64,000 nucleotides of DNA from Herbiconiux oxytropis (lineage in GTDB: Bacteria > Actinomycetota > Actinomycetes > Actinomycetales > Microbacteriaceae), in contig NZ_JANLCK010000004.1 in the NCBI RefSeq assembly GCF_024979315.1, forward strand, positions 1-64,000, in the 5' to 3' direction. Below the pieces are notes generated by a model. It searched no databases. It was not told the DNA's origin and worked only from the letters and a program-made list of their open reading frames with translations. Positions 50,211 to 63,732 of this stretch are shown here, piece by piece (the first letter of the stretch is position 1; each line of letters starts with the position of its first letter). The position numbers and the translations under genes were made by a program.

Positions 50211-51755
50211 TCAGGCCGGGAGCTTGCGGAAGAGCGCGACGAACATGGCGTCGGTCGAGTTGCGGTGCGGCCAGAGCTGAACGGCCGCATCCGGCGCACC
50301 GAGGGCGATGGCGTCGCCCGTGACCTCGCGGAGGACGGCCTGGGCATCGAGCTGCTCGAGCGTGTCCGGCCAGCGGCGGAGGGCGCCCTGCACCTGACCT
50401 CGCGTCTCCCCCACGTGCGGCGAGCACGTGACGTAGGCGAGCACTCCCCCGGGCTTCAGGGCGGCGACGGCGGAGTCGATGAGGCGCTGCTGCAGGTCGA
50501 CGAGCTCGGCGACGTCGCTCGGCGCCTTGCGCCAGCGCGCCTCGGGGCGGCGGCGGAGGGCGCCGAGGCCGGTGCACGGCGCGTCGACGAGGATGCGGTC
50601 GAACGACTCCGGTTCGGCGTCGCCCACGGTGGTGCCGTCCCGTTCCCACACGACGGGGGGCTCCGGCAGTGCGGCGACGGCCCGGCGCACGAGGCCGGCG
50701 CGTGCGGGCACGGGCTCGTTGGCCACCACGGTGGCGCCGCCCAGCCGTGCTTCGGCGGCGAGCAGGGCGGTCTTGCCGCCGGGGCCCGCGCAGAGGTCGA
50801 GCCAGCGCTCGCCCTCCACGATCGGGCGGGCGCGGCTGAGGGCCAGGGCGGCGAGCTGCGAGCCCTCGTCCTGCACCCGAGCCGTGCCGTCGTGCACGGC
50901 GGGGATGCCGGTCGGGTCGCCGCTCGGGGCGCGCAGCCCCACGGGCGAGAGCGGCGACGGTTCGGTGCCTGCGCCCACGTCGTCGCGGTCGACGAGGCCC
51001 GGGAGCGCGGCGAGGCTGAGCGCCGCCGCGGTGTTGTCGGCCTCGAGCAGCTCGTCGAGCTGGAAGGGCACGTCGGCGGCGGGCACGCCATCGGCCGCGA
51101 GAGCCCGGCGGAAGGCCCGGATGACCCAGGCCGGGTGCGAGGCGGCCGCGGCGAGCCGGTCGTCGTCGTCGGTCGCCGCGTCCATCACCTTCTCGAGCCA
51201 CTCGGAGGCCGGTGTCCTGGTGATGCCGCGGAGCACGCCGTTCACGAACCCGGTGGCCGAGCGCGAGGCGACCTGGCGGGCGAGCTCGACCGACTCGTTG
51301 ACGGCGGCGTGGGTGGCCACCCGCATCGAGAGCAGCTGGTGGCAGCCGAGCTCGAGCACGTCGAGCACGGCGCCGTCGATCTCGGCGACGGGGCGGCCGG
51401 AGGCGAGCTCGATCACACGGTCGTAGTAGCCGCGCAGCCGGAGCGTGCCGTAGGTGAGCTCGGTGGCGAGGCCCGCGTCGGCGGAGTCGAGACCGGCCGC
51501 GGCGATCTTGGAGGGCAGCAGGAGGTTCGCATAGGCGTCGTCTTCCCGCACGGCGCGGATGACCTCGAGGGCGATGCGCCGGGCGGGCTGCACCGAGCCG
51601 GGCCGGTCGGAGGGTGTGGCGGGCTTCCGCCGGTCGGGGCCGCGGCGCTTGCCGTCGCCGGAGGCGGGCCGTCGGCCGGTGGAGGAAGCGGCTGCGCCCC
51701 CTCCGCCTGTGCCCCGGCGGGGATCGTCCTGGGGGCCTCGGGTGCTGGGGCTCAT
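50211..51755 (-). CDS. rsmB: 16S rRNA (cytosine-967-C5)-methyltransferase
   Basis: A 514-residue RsmB (Fmu/Sun) family enzyme. A 55-residue disordered basic extension (SPSTRGPQDDPRRGTGGGG and on) precedes a NusB-like RNA-binding domain (about 57-205, ARRIALEVIRAVREDDAYAN). The Rossmann methyltransferase domain has WLDLCAGPGGKTALLAA for SAM binding, ILVDAPCTGLGALRRRPEARW with the PC cysteine, and AYVTCSPHVGETRGQV with the second catalytic cysteine. The ATG at 51755 overlaps the fmt stop as ATGA. Confidence 0.95.
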   Translation of the reverse strand: MSPSTRGPQDDPRRGTGGGGAAASSTGRRPASGDGKRRGPDRRKPATPSDRPGSVQPARRIALEVIRAVREDDAYANLLLPSKIAAAGLDSADAGLATELTYGTLRLRGYYDRVIELASGRPVAEIDGAVLDVLELGCHQLLSMRVATHAAVNESVELARQVASRSATGFVNGVLRGITRTPASEWLEKVMDAATDDDDRLAAAASHPAWVIRAFRRALAADGVPAADVPFQLDELLEADNTAAALSLAALPGLVDRDDVGAGTEPSPLSPVGLRAPSGDPTGIPAVHDGTARVQDEGSQLAALALSRARPIVEGERWLDLCAGPGGKTALLAAEARLGGATVVANEPVPARAGLVRRAVAALPEPPVVWERDGTTVGDAEPESFDRILVDAPCTGLGALRRRPEARWRKAPSDVAELVDLQQRLIDSAVAALKPGGVLAYVTCSPHVGETRGQVQGALRRWPDTLEQLDAQAVLREVTGDAIALGAPDAAVQLWPHRNSTDAMFVALFRKLPA

Positions 51756-52681
51756 CGTGCGGTCATCCTCTCGACTCCCGACCCGCGCCACCAGTCGGCG
51801 GCGGGCATCGGCTTCTTCCCGGCGGGGTGCACTCTCAAGAGCTCGAGCGGGTCGGTCGCCGTGCCCACGAGCACGCGTCTGCCGGAGGCGACCACCTCGC
51901 CCGGGGCCGGCCGTCGCTCGTCGCGGGCGGGCGCGGCGTCGAGCACCTTCACCCGCACGTCGTCGAACTCGGCGAACGCACCCGGTTCGGGGGTGACCCC
52001 GCGGAGCCGTCGGTAGACCTCGTCGAGCGGGGCGGAGAAGTCGAGGTGCGCATTCTCGAGCGAGAGCTTCGGCGCGAGGGTGACCTCGCCTGTCTCGACG
52101 GTGCCGACCTGTTCGGTGGCCGCGAGCGAGCCGTCGGCGATGCCGTCGACGGTCTGCACGAGCTGAGCCGCACCGGACTCGGCGAGCCTGCCGAGCAGGT
52201 TGCCCGCCGTCTCGTTTCCGCCGATCGGCGTGCGGGTCGTGCTCCAGACGGCACCGGCGTCGAGGCCGGGCACGAGCTGGAAGACGGTGGCCCCCGACTC
52301 GGTGTCGCCCTCGATGATCGACCACTGCACGGGAGCCGCGCCCCGCCAGCGCGGCAGCAGCGAGAAGTGCAGGTTGATCCAGCCGAGGCGCGGCGTGGAG
52401 AGCAGCGGTTCGCGCACGAGACCGCCGTAGGCCACGATGACCCCGAGGTCGGCGGCGAGCCCGGCGACCGCGGCGGTGACCTCGTCGTCGAGGCGGTTCG
52501 CCTTGATCACCGGCAGTCCGAGCTCCTCGGCGGCCAGGGCCACCGGAGACGGGGTGAGCACGCGCTTCCGGCCGAGGGGCGCGTCGACGCGCGTGATGAC
52601 GGCCGCCACATCGTGGGCGGCGGCCAGAGCGGTGAGGCTCGGCACCGCCACGGCGGGGGTGCCCGCGAACACGAGTCTCAT
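51752..52681 (-). CDS. fmt: Methionyl-tRNA formyltransferase
   Basis: A 309-residue enzyme formylating initiator Met-tRNA from 10-formyltetrahydrofolate. Motifs: MRLVFAGTPAVAVPSLTAL, AYGGLVREPLL, and the catalytic-region INLHFSLLPRWRGAAPVQWS with the family HxSLLPxxRG pattern, then LVPGLDAGAV. The C-terminal OB-like domain starts near 205. The ATG at 52681 overlaps the priA stop as ATGA. Confidence 0.97.
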   Translation of the reverse strand: MRLVFAGTPAVAVPSLTALAAAHDVAAVITRVDAPLGRKRVLTPSPVALAAEELGLPVIKANRLDDEVTAAVAGLAADLGVIVAYGGLVREPLLSTPRLGWINLHFSLLPRWRGAAPVQWSIIEGDTESGATVFQLVPGLDAGAVWSTTRTPIGGNETAGNLLGRLAESGAAQLVQTVDGIADGSLAATEQVGTVETGEVTLAPKLSLENAHLDFSAPLDEVYRRLRGVTPEPGAFAEFDDVRVKVLDAAPARDERRPAPGEVVASGRRVLVGTATDPLELLRVHPAGKKPMPAADWWRGSGVERMTAR

Positions 52682-54723
52682 TCCATGATCTCCGAATCGT
52701 CGAGCCGCACGCGGAGCGTCGGCGGGGGCGGGCGGTAGCCCGCGGCGCGGCCGGCCTTCGAGCGGCGGGTGGTGGCGTTCTTCACCACGAGTGCCCGCAG
52801 GTGACGGGCCACGGACGAGCCGATCGAGTAGTCGAACCGCACGATCGCTCGCACCGTCCCCTCGTCGGCCGGCACCGGACCGAGCGTATCCATCTTCGCC
52901 CACTCGGCCTCGGTGAGCAGCGCCTCGAGGTCAGTGAGCGTGGCATTCACAGCATCGGTGGTGCCGGTGATGGTGGCGAGCCGCACGGCGGGCGGGAAGC
53001 GCAGGGCCCGCCGGTCTGCGAGCTCGGTGGCGGCCACCTGCTCCTGCTGCCAGGTGGCGAGGCTCCGCGCGAGTTCGCCACCCACCCCCACGAGCACGCT
53101 CGTGGCGCGCGGTGCCGAGAGTGCTATCGCGTTCGACCACCAGCGCAGGCAGTCCTCCGCCACCCGCAGCGACTCGCGGGCCAGCATGCGCGGACCGTCC
53201 AGCAGCAGCACGGCACGATAGCCGCCGGATGCCCGGGGCTCGGCCCCGCGCGTCGCCACCACGAGGGCGGGCCTCGCGTCGACCGTGAGCACGTGGTGCT
53301 CGCCGTCCGAGACGATGACGCGCGTGCCGGGGAAGGCGCGGCCGAGCTCGTCCGCGGTGCGGCCCGCTCCGATCGAAGCGAAGCGGAACGTCTTCCCCTG
53401 GCAGTGCGAACACGACCAGTTCGCCGCGATGGCACCGCACAGGCTGCACGAGGGCCGCTCCCGCGCTCCGCCGACCTTGAGCGGCCCCCCGCAGACCGTG
53501 CACGATGCGGGCGCCCGGCAGGTCGTGCAGGCGAGGACGGGCGCGTAACCGGGGCGAGCCACCTGCACCAGCACCGGTCCCTCCTCGAGGGCCTTGCGGG
53601 CCACCGCCCACGCGGCCGAGGGGATGCGCGCCGCGTTCTGCGGAGCATCCGCATCGTCCTGCTCCGCTGTCGGCACGACGCGGGGCAGATAGCGCGGCGT
53701 CGGCGCCACAGGGTGCAGGAAGCCGAGCTCGACGAGGCGCTGCACCTCCGTGCTCCTCGAGTGCGAGACGAAGGCCAGCCGGGCCCCCGACTGCTCCTGG
53801 CGCACGAGGGCGGCATCGCGCACGTGCACGTAGGGGGCGAGCGGCTCGCTCTGCAGGGCGTCGCCGTCGTCCCACACCACGATCTGGCCGAGGTGCGAGA
53901 CCGGGGCGTAGATGCTCGAGCGGTTGCCGATCACCACGTGCGGGCGGCCGTCGAGAGCGGTGAGGAAGTGCGCGTAGCGCTCGGTGCGGGCCTGCCGGGC
54001 GTCGAGGCGCACGACGTCGTCGACCCCGACGTGGGCGAGGGCGGCCTCGAGCTCCTCCTGGTCGCGGTAGTCGGGGAGGGCCACGATCACCGACTCACCC
54101 GCCCGGTGCACGGCGGCGGCGAGCTCGGCCACGGTGAGCGCCCAGTGGCCCACTGTGGTCTGCTCGTCGAGCACGGCCACCGTGGCGACGGCGGCGATGG
54201 CGGCCCGGGCGCCGGGCTCGGCGAGATGGGCTGCATCGGATGCCGAGTAGCCGGCCAGGGCGACGGCCGGCAGGGCGGGCTCGGGGGCCTCAGCGGGCGC
54301 AGCCGCGTCATCATCCTCGGGTTCGCCACCCGCCGCGGCCTGCCGCGCCATGAACTGCTTCTCGACCCGCACGAACCGCGGCGGCACCGCGAGCCGCACG
54401 ATGTCGCACGCGCTCCCGGCCGCGCGGTCGGCGAGCCTGCGGGCGAGCGCCCACACCTCAGGCGTCAGCACCGGCACGGGCGACACGACCTCGTCGAGAT
54501 CGCTCAGCGCGCCCTCGTACCCGGCCGCACCCTCCTCGCCCCGGTCCTCGAGCTCCACGATGTACCCGCGGGCGCTCCGCCCCGCCGAGCGCAGCGGAAC
54601 CTTCACCCGCACGCCCGGTGCCGCAGCGGCAGCCAGGGCCTCGGGCACGCGGTAGTCGAACAGTCGATCCAGCTGCGGCAGGGGCGACTCGAGCATCACC
54701 CGGGCCACCCGAGTGGCCGGCAC
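52678..54723 (-). CDS. priA: Probable replication restart protein PriA, helicase motifs degenerate
   Basis: A 681-residue PriA homologue, which in other bacteria recognises stalled forks and reloads the replisome. The N-terminal 3'-DNA-binding domain (VARVMLESPLPQLDRLFDYR, KVPLRSAGRSARGYIVE) and the zinc region with paired cysteines (ACTTC, CTVC, PSCSLC, CSHC, about 395-445) are conserved. The Walker A of active helicases is missing, and the DEEH box is replaced by VWDDGD. This loss is typical of actinobacterial PriA and suggests no ATP-driven unwinding. It lies two bases after metK and overlaps fmt. Confidence 0.93.
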   Translation of the reverse strand: MPATRVARVMLESPLPQLDRLFDYRVPEALAAAAAPGVRVKVPLRSAGRSARGYIVELEDRGEEGAAGYEGALSDLDEVVSPVPVLTPEVWALARRLADRAAGSACDIVRLAVPPRFVRVEKQFMARQAAAGGEPEDDDAAAPAEAPEPALPAVALAGYSASDAAHLAEPGARAAIAAVATVAVLDEQTTVGHWALTVAELAAAVHRAGESVIVALPDYRDQEELEAALAHVGVDDVVRLDARQARTERYAHFLTALDGRPHVVIGNRSSIYAPVSHLGQIVVWDDGDALQSEPLAPYVHVRDAALVRQEQSGARLAFVSHSRSTEVQRLVELGFLHPVAPTPRYLPRVVPTAEQDDADAPQNAARIPSAAWAVARKALEEGPVLVQVARPGYAPVLACTTCRAPASCTVCGGPLKVGGARERPSCSLCGAIAANWSCSHCQGKTFRFASIGAGRTADELGRAFPGTRVIVSDGEHHVLTVDARPALVVATRGAEPRASGGYRAVLLLDGPRMLARESLRVAEDCLRWWSNAIALSAPRATSVLVGVGGELARSLATWQQEQVAATELADRRALRFPPAVRLATITGTTDAVNATLTDLEALLTEAEWAKMDTLGPVPADEGTVRAIVRFDYSIGSSVARHLRALVVKNATTRRSKAGRAAGYRPPPPTLRVRLDDSEIME

Positions 54724-54725
54724 GG

Positions 54726-55934
54726 CTACAGGCCGGCTGCGGCGCGGATCTCCTCGACCCGGTCGAGGCGTTCCCAGGTGAACTCGGGGAGCTCACGGCC
54801 GAAGTGGCCGTAGGTGGCCGTCTTGGCGTAGATCGGGCGCAGCAGGTCGAGGTCCTCGATGATGGCTGCGGGCCGCAGGTCGAAGACCTCGCGGAGGGCG
54901 TTCGTGATCACGTCGTCGGACACCACGCCGGTGCCGAACGACTCCACGTAGAAGCCCACGGGGGCGGCCTTGCCGATGGCGTAGGCGATCTGCACCTCGA
55001 GCCGCGAGGCGAGCCCGGCCGCCACGGCGTTCTTGGCCACCCAGCGCATGGCGTAGGCGGCGGAGCGGTCGACCTTCGACGGGTCCTTGCCGCTGAACGC
55101 GCCGCCGCCGTGCCGCGACGCACCGCCGTAGGTGTCGACGATGATCTTGCGGCCGGTGAGCCCGGCATCGCCCTGCGGCCCGCCGATCTCGAACACGCCC
55201 GTGGGGTTGATCAGGATGCGCACGCCGGAGTGGTCGAGCTTCAGCCCGCCCTCCTCGGCCGCCTCGAGCACGGGGCGGATGACCACACGCTCCACGTCGG
55301 CCCGCAGTTCGTCGAGTCCGATGCGCGGAGAGTGCTGGGTGGAGAGCACGACGGTGTCGACCGTCTTCGGCACGACACCGTCGTAGCCGATGGTGACCTG
55401 GGTCTTGCCGTCGGGCCGGAGGTAGTCGAGCAGGCCCTCCTTGCGCACGGCGGCGAGGCGCTCCGAGAGCCGGTGCGCGAGCCAGATCGGAAGCGGCATG
55501 AGCTGCGGGGTCTCGGTGGTGGCGTAGCCGAACATGATGCCCTGGTCGCCGGCGCCCTGACGGTCGATCGCATCGGTCGACTCGCCCTCGCGGGTCTCGA
55601 ACGCGTTGTCGACGCCCTGCGCGATGTCGGGCGACTGCCCGCCTATCGACACCGAGACGCCGCACGAGCGGCCGTCGAACCAGACGTCGGAGGAGGTGTA
55701 GCCGATGGAGGTGATCTTCTCGCGCACGATGGCGGGGATCTCGACGTAGCCCTTGGTCGTGACCTCACCGGCCACGTGCACGAGCCCGGTCGTGACGAGC
55801 GTCTCGACCGCCACCCGTGAGTGCGGGTCGACCGTCAGCAGTGCGTCGAGGATGCTGTCCGAGATCTGGTCGCAGATCTTGTCGGGGTGGCCCTCGGTGA
55901 CGGACTCGGAGGTGAAGAGACGAAGAGAGGTCAT
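54726..55934 (-). CDS. metK: S-adenosylmethionine synthase
   Basis: A 402-residue enzyme making SAM from methionine and ATP. Signatures: [20 protein letters not shown] with the metal/ATP-binding His16-Pro-Asp18-Lys19, [32 protein letters not shown] and [19 protein letters not shown]. It is complete and of normal length. The ATG at 55934 overlaps the coaBC stop as ATGA. Its neighbour rsmB, further down the operon, is a SAM consumer. Confidence 0.98.
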   Translation of the reverse strand: MTSLRLFTSESVTEGHPDKICDQISDSILDALLTVDPHSRVAVETLVTTGLVHVAGEVTTKGYVEIPAIVREKITSIGYTSSDVWFDGRSCGVSVSIGGQSPDIAQGVDNAFETREGESTDAIDRQGAGDQGIMFGYATTETPQLMPLPIWLAHRLSERLAAVRKEGLLDYLRPDGKTQVTIGYDGVVPKTVDTVVLSTQHSPRIGLDELRADVERVVIRPVLEAAEEGGLKLDHSGVRILINPTGVFEIGGPQGDAGLTGRKIIVDTYGGASRHGGGAFSGKDPSKVDRSAAYAMRWVAKNAVAAGLASRLEVQIAYAIGKAAPVGFYVESFGTGVVSDDVITNALREVFDLRPAAIIEDLDLLRPIYAKTATYGHFGRELPEFTWERLDRVEEIRAAAGL

Positions 55935-57181
55935 GGTGCTCCTGTTAGGGCGGCGGCGAACACTCCGAGGATGTCATCTGCCACCGACGTTTTGCTGCCG
56001 GATGCCTCCAGAACTATATCGCCGGAGGCGTCCAGAACCGTGACGCTGTTGTCGGCCGTGGCGAAACCCGTGGTCCAGCCGACGGTGTTGAGCACGAGGT
56101 AGTCCGAGCCCTTGCGGGCGATCTTGGCGCGGCCGAGCTCCAGGAGCTCCTCGGGTGAGGCGGCGGTCTCGGCGGCGAAGCCCACGATCAGCCGGCCGGT
56201 GCGCGGCTCGGCCGAGATGGTGGCGAGGATGTCGGGGTTCTGCACGAGCTCGAGCGTGAGCCGCTCGCCGGTGGCGGCCTTCTTGATCTTGCCGTCGGCC
56301 ACGCCCACCGGCCGGTAGTCGGCCACGGCGGCGGCCATGATCGTCAGGTCGTGCAGCGGCGCCTCTGCCGACGTGGCGGTGAGGAGCTCGGCTGTGGTCT
56401 CCACGCGGAGCACCGTCACCCCTGTGGGCGGTGGCACCTCGAGGTGCGCGGCGATGAGGGTCACGGATGCCCCGCGGTCGCGGGCCGCCTCGGCCAGCGC
56501 GACGCCCTGCCGGCCGCTCGAGCGGTTGCCGATGAAGCGCACGGGATCGAGCGGCTCGCGCGTGCCTCCCGCGGTCACGAGCACGCGACGCCCCTCGAGG
56601 TCGCGGCCGCGATCCGGCTCCGCCGAGGCGCCGGATCGGGTGGGATGGCGTTCGCGGGCTGACGCCACGGCCAGCGCCTCGGCCACGATGTCGTCGGGCT
56701 CGGCCATGCGCCCCACCCCCGCGTCCTTCCCCGTGAGCTGCCCGCTGACGGGCCCCACGAGGTGGATGCCGCGGGAGCGCAGCGTCTCGACGTTGGCGGC
56801 GGTGGCGGGGTTCTGCCACATCTCCGTGTGCATCGCGGGGGCGATGACGACGGGGGCCGTGCTCGCGAGCACGGTGTTGCCGAGGAGGTCGTCGGCGAGG
56901 CCGTGCGCGAGCTTGGCGATGGTGTTCGCGGTGGCCGGAGCGATCACGATGAGGTCGGCGGCCTGGCCGATGGCCACGTGCCGCACCTCGGCCACGGCCT
57001 CGTAGAGGTCGGTGTTGACCGTGTTGCGGGAGATCGCCTCGAGGGTGGGCCTGCCGACGAAGCGGAGGGCGGCCTCGGTGGCGACGACGTGCACGTCGTG
57101 CCCGGCGAGAACGAGACCACGGATGACATTCACGGCCTTGTAGGCCGCGATGCCACCCGTGATGCCGACGACGATGTTCAC
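55931..57181 (-). CDS. coaBC: Bifunctional phosphopantothenoylcysteine decarboxylase/phosphopantothenate-cysteine ligase
   Basis: A 416-residue two-domain enzyme of coenzyme A synthesis. The flavin-dependent CoaC half (about 1-175) starts [20 protein letters not shown] and contains [20 protein letters not shown] and APAMHTEMW. The CoaB half (about 190-416) has [30 protein letters not shown] and KIKK. A short, poorly conserved linker joins them. The GTG at 57181 is the family start. With coaE at 14.3 kb this window holds two CoA-pathway genes. Confidence 0.96.
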   Translation of the reverse strand: MNIVVGITGGIAAYKAVNVIRGLVLAGHDVHVVATEAALRFVGRPTLEAISRNTVNTDLYEAVAEVRHVAIGQAADLIVIAPATANTIAKLAHGLADDLLGNTVLASTAPVVIAPAMHTEMWQNPATAANVETLRSRGIHLVGPVSGQLTGKDAGVGRMAEPDDIVAEALAVASARERHPTRSGASAEPDRGRDLEGRRVLVTAGGTREPLDPVRFIGNRSSGRQGVALAEAARDRGASVTLIAAHLEVPPPTGVTVLRVETTAELLTATSAEAPLHDLTIMAAAVADYRPVGVADGKIKKAATGERLTLELVQNPDILATISAEPRTGRLIVGFAAETAASPEELLELGRAKIARKGSDYLVLNTVGWTTGFATADNSVTVLDASGDIVLEASGSKTSVADDILGVFAAALTGAP

Positions 57182-57212
57182 GTGTGCGCGTATCGAGGTG
57201 AGTGGGCGGTGA

Positions 57213-57476
57213 CTACTCGATCGGAGCGGCGGGCTTGACGACGAGCTTGTCCTCGTTGATCTCGTGCATGGCGACCGAGAGGGGCTTGTCGTCGATGGTG
57301 GAGTCGACGAGCGGTCCGACGTTGTCGAAGAGGCTTCCCTCGTGCAGGTCGGCGTAGTAGTCGTTGATCTGGCGGGCACGCTTCGAGGCGAAGATCACCA
57401 GGGCGTACTTCGAGTCGACCTTCGAGAGAAGTTCGTCGATGGGCGGGTCGATGATGCCGAGCTTGTTGGTGGGCAT
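57213..57476 (-). CDS. rpoZ: RNA polymerase omega subunit
   Basis: An 87-residue small RNA polymerase subunit that helps assemble beta-prime. It begins [20 protein letters not shown] and has the conserved [20 protein letters not shown]; the C-terminus ([20 protein letters not shown]) is short. It lies between gmk (seven bases upstream) and coaBC, the usual actinobacterial order. Confidence 0.96.
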   Translation of the reverse strand: MPTNKLGIIDPPIDELLSKVDSKYALVIFASKRARQINDYYADLHEGSLFDNVGPLVDSTIDDKPLSVAMHEINEDKLVVKPAAPIE

Positions 57477-57483
57477 TGTGTGC

Positions 57484-58410
57484 TTACTCCTTGCCGCGAA
57501 GGCCGGCCTCCTGAGCGGGCGCCTTCTGAATCTGCATCAATTCTACGACCTCCGCCGCCGCGGCCTGCACATCGCTGTTCACGACACGGTGATCGAACTC
57601 GTCCTGGGCCGCCAGCTCGACCTTCGCGGTGGTCAGCCGGCGCTCCTGCTCCTCGGGCGTCTCGGTGCCCCGGCCGATCAGCCGGCGCACAAGCTCGTCC
57701 CAGGTGGGTGGCAGCAGGAAGACGAGCACGGCCTCGGGCATGGCGGCCTTGACCTGTCGCGCGCCCTGGATGTCGATCTCGAGCAGCACGCTCCGCCCGG
57801 AGGCGAGCGCATCGTCGATGGGCGGCCGGGGTGTGCCGTAGCGCGACTTGTTGTGCACGACGGCCCATTCGAGGAACTCCCCCGCGTCGACCATGCTGTC
57901 GAAGCGCTCGTCGTCGAGGAAGTAGTAGCTCACGCCCTCGACCTCGCCCGGTCGCGGAGCCCGGGTGGTGGCCGAGACCGACAGGCAGACCTCCGGATAG
58001 TTCTCCCGGATGTAGGTCGAGACGGTGCCCTTGCCGACGGCCGTGGGGCCGGCGAGCACCACGAGCCGGGTCTCGCCGTCGCGCTCGATCTGCGGAGCGC
58101 GCTGCGAGAGGTACTCGCGGAGCCGCTCCTGCTGGTGCACCCCGAGCCCTGCGAGCTTCTTCGTGGGCGCGATGCCGAGGCGTTCCATGATGCGCTCGAC
58201 CCGCACGGGGCCGAGGCCGGGGATGCTCTGCAGCAGGTCGCGCACGCGCATGGTGGCTTCGACGCTCTCGGTGCTGCGGAGGGCGTTGTCGAGAACCGAC
58301 ACGGCGCTCAGCCGGCGCTCGTTGACGGCCCGCTTGATCGCGGCCCGCGCGCGGCGGGCGGCCACGGCGGCCCGGGAGGCGGCGGCGCGGTCGACCTCGG
58401 GCGGATTCAC
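57484..58410 (-). CDS. gmk: mIHF-guanylate kinase fusion protein
   Basis: A 308-residue protein combining two usually separate neighbours. Residues about 1-105 match actinobacterial integration host factor (mIHF): [59 protein letters not shown], an S13-like helix-two-turn-helix DNA-binding fold. From about 113 the guanylate kinase follows, with P-loop GPTAVGKGT (121-129), [13 protein letters not shown] and [18 protein letters not shown] phosphotransferase. No stop or start separates the halves. The GTG at 58410 overlaps the pyrF stop (GTGA). Whether the DNA-binding half still acts on the nucleoid is unknown. Confidence 0.95.
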   Translation of the reverse strand: MNPPEVDRAAASRAAVAARRARAAIKRAVNERRLSAVSVLDNALRSTESVEATMRVRDLLQSIPGLGPVRVERIMERLGIAPTKKLAGLGVHQQERLREYLSQRAPQIERDGETRLVVLAGPTAVGKGTVSTYIRENYPEVCLSVSATTRAPRPGEVEGVSYYFLDDERFDSMVDAGEFLEWAVVHNKSRYGTPRPPIDDALASGRSVLLEIDIQGARQVKAAMPEAVLVFLLPPTWDELVRRLIGRGTETPEEQERRLTTAKVELAAQDEFDHRVVNSDVQAAAAEVVELMQIQKAPAQEAGLRGKE

Positions 58411-59287
58411 GCGATCACCTCCGCCAGGGCGTCGGCCTCGGCCGTGATGGCGTCGGCGAGTGCTGCGGTGCCGAGCGTGCCGCGCGAGCCCTTCTCCAGG
58501 ATGGAGCGGGAGACCGCCACGATCACGTCGGGTGCGAGCGGGCCGAACACGTGCGGGATGGCCGAGAATTCCGCGCCCTGGAATCCGAAGCCCGGTGCGA
58601 GCACCGGAGTGGTGGAGAGCCCGCGGAGGGACTCTGCCGTGAAGCCGTACTCGTCGAGTCGCTTGGTGGCACCGAGCACGAGCCCGAAGTCGCCGAGGCG
58701 GGTGCGGTCGGTGTTGCGCGCGGCGACCTCGTCGGCCACGATCCGCGAGACGGTCGCCCCGGAATCGGACCGGGCCGTCTGAAGCGTGCGCGACTCGGGG
58801 TTGGAGGTGGCGCTCAGCACGAACACGCCCTTGCCGGCGGCCTCCGCCTCGTCGAAGAGGCCCGAGAGGGCGCCCACGCCCGTGAACGCCGTCACGGTGA
58901 GCGCGTCGACCTCGAGGGGCGAGCCGGCACGCAGCCACGCCGCCGCGTAGCCGTCGTTCGTCGAGCCGATGTCGCCGCGTTTGGCGTCGCCGATCACGAG
59001 CAATCCGGCAGCCCTGGCGATCGCGAGCACGTCCTCGAGCGCCCGGAAGCCGGCCGATCCGTGCGCCTCGAAGAACGCGACCTGCGGCTTCACGATGCCG
59101 GCGCGGCCGGAGGCCGTCACCGCCTCGATCACCGTCAGGCCGAAGTCGCGCGCGCCCTCGGCGTCGGGCGTGTAGCCCCAGGCCTCGACGAGGTACGGAT
59201 GCGGATCGATGCCCACGCAGAGGTGACCCTTCGAACCGAAGGCCGCGTCCAGCCTCACCCCGAAGGAGGCGGTCGAGGAGGAGCCGC

Positions 59288-59291
<4 letters not shown>
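58407..59291 (-). CDS. pyrF: Orotidine 5'-phosphate decarboxylase (type 2)
   Basis: A 294-residue enzyme forming UMP in the last step of pyrimidine synthesis. Motifs: [25 protein letters not shown], the catalytic [10 protein letters not shown] (Asp102, Lys104, Asp107), ALTVTAFTG and [13 protein letters not shown]. It is the longer, mycobacterial-type enzyme. The start overlaps the carB stop as ATGA. Confidence 0.96.
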
Positions 59292-62568
<3,277 letters not shown>

Positions 62569-62569
<1 letters not shown>

Positions 62570-63732
62570 TACTGGTCGTCTCCTTCAGAGAGTGCGGGGG
62601 TGCTCTTCTTGGCGAGGATCATGTCGCGGAAGCGGTCGAAAAGGTACATGGAGTCGTGCGGGCCGGCCGCGGCCTCGGGGTGGTACTGCACCGAGAACGC
62701 GTCGAGGTCGAGGCAGCGGATGCCTTCCACCACGTCGTCGTTGAGGCTCACGTGGCTGACCTCCACCCGGCCGAAGCCGGCGGGCGAGTCGACGACGCCC
62801 TCGCGGGGCGCATCGACCGCGAAGCCGTGGTTCTGGCTCGTGATCTCGACCCGGCCGGTGACCTTGTCGAGCACGGGCTGGTTGATTCCCCGATGGCCGA
62901 AGGGCAGCTTGTAGGTGCCGAAGCCGAGCGCGCGGCCGAGCAGCTGGTTGCCGAAGCAGATGCCGAAGTAGGGCAGGCCTCCGCGCAGCAGGTCCTGCAG
63001 CAGCTCCACGTGGGTCTCGGAGGCCTCCGGGTCGCCGGGGCCGTTGGAGTAGAAGAGCGAGTCGGGCTCGAGGGCGCGCACCTCGTCGGCCGTGATCGAC
63101 TCGGGCAGCACCTCCACGTCGAAGCCGCGCTCCGCGAGGTAGTTGAGGGTCGAGGTCTTCACTCCGAGGTCGAGCACGGCGACCGAGCCGATCCGCTCGC
63201 CGACCGCGGGCACCTGGTAGCGCTCGCGGGTCGACACCACGGTCGAGAGCTTCTGGCCGGCCATCCCGGCGCCCGAGCGCACGGCGTTCAGCTGCTCGGT
63301 GGCGCTCAGCTCGTACTCGGCGCCGGAGAAGATGCCGGCGCGCATGGCGCCGAGGCTCCGGAGGTGCCGGGTGACCGCGCGGGTGTCGATGCCCGAGATG
63401 CCCACCACGCCGTCGGTCTCGAGGTCGTCGTCGAGGGAGCGCTGGGCCCGGAAGTTCGACACGACGCGCGAGGGGTCGCGCACGACGTAGCCGGCCACCC
63501 AGATCTTCGACGACTCCTTGTCGGTGTCGTTGACGCCGGTGTTGCCGATGTGCGGAGCCGTCTGCATGACGATCTGGCCGGCGTAGGAGGGGTCGGTGAG
63601 GGTCTCCTGGTAGCCGGTCATGCCGGTGGCGAAGACGGCCTCGCCGAGGGTGCGGCCGCGCGCGCCGTAGGCACGGCCCTCGTAGCGTCGTCCGTCTTCC
63701 AGCACGAGTACGGCGGGTTCGGTGGTGATCAC
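62569..63732 (-). CDS. carA: Carbamoyl phosphate synthase small subunit
   Basis: A 387-residue glutaminase subunit. The N-terminal domain has [20 protein letters not shown] and HIGNTGVN. The class I amidotransferase domain has the nucleophile in [15 protein letters not shown] and the catalytic histidine/glutamate in [22 protein letters not shown] lies between them. Asparagine replaces the histidine of the common GICLGHQ motif, as in many actinobacterial members. The GTG at 63732 overlaps the upstream gene's stop (GTGA). Confidence 0.97.
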
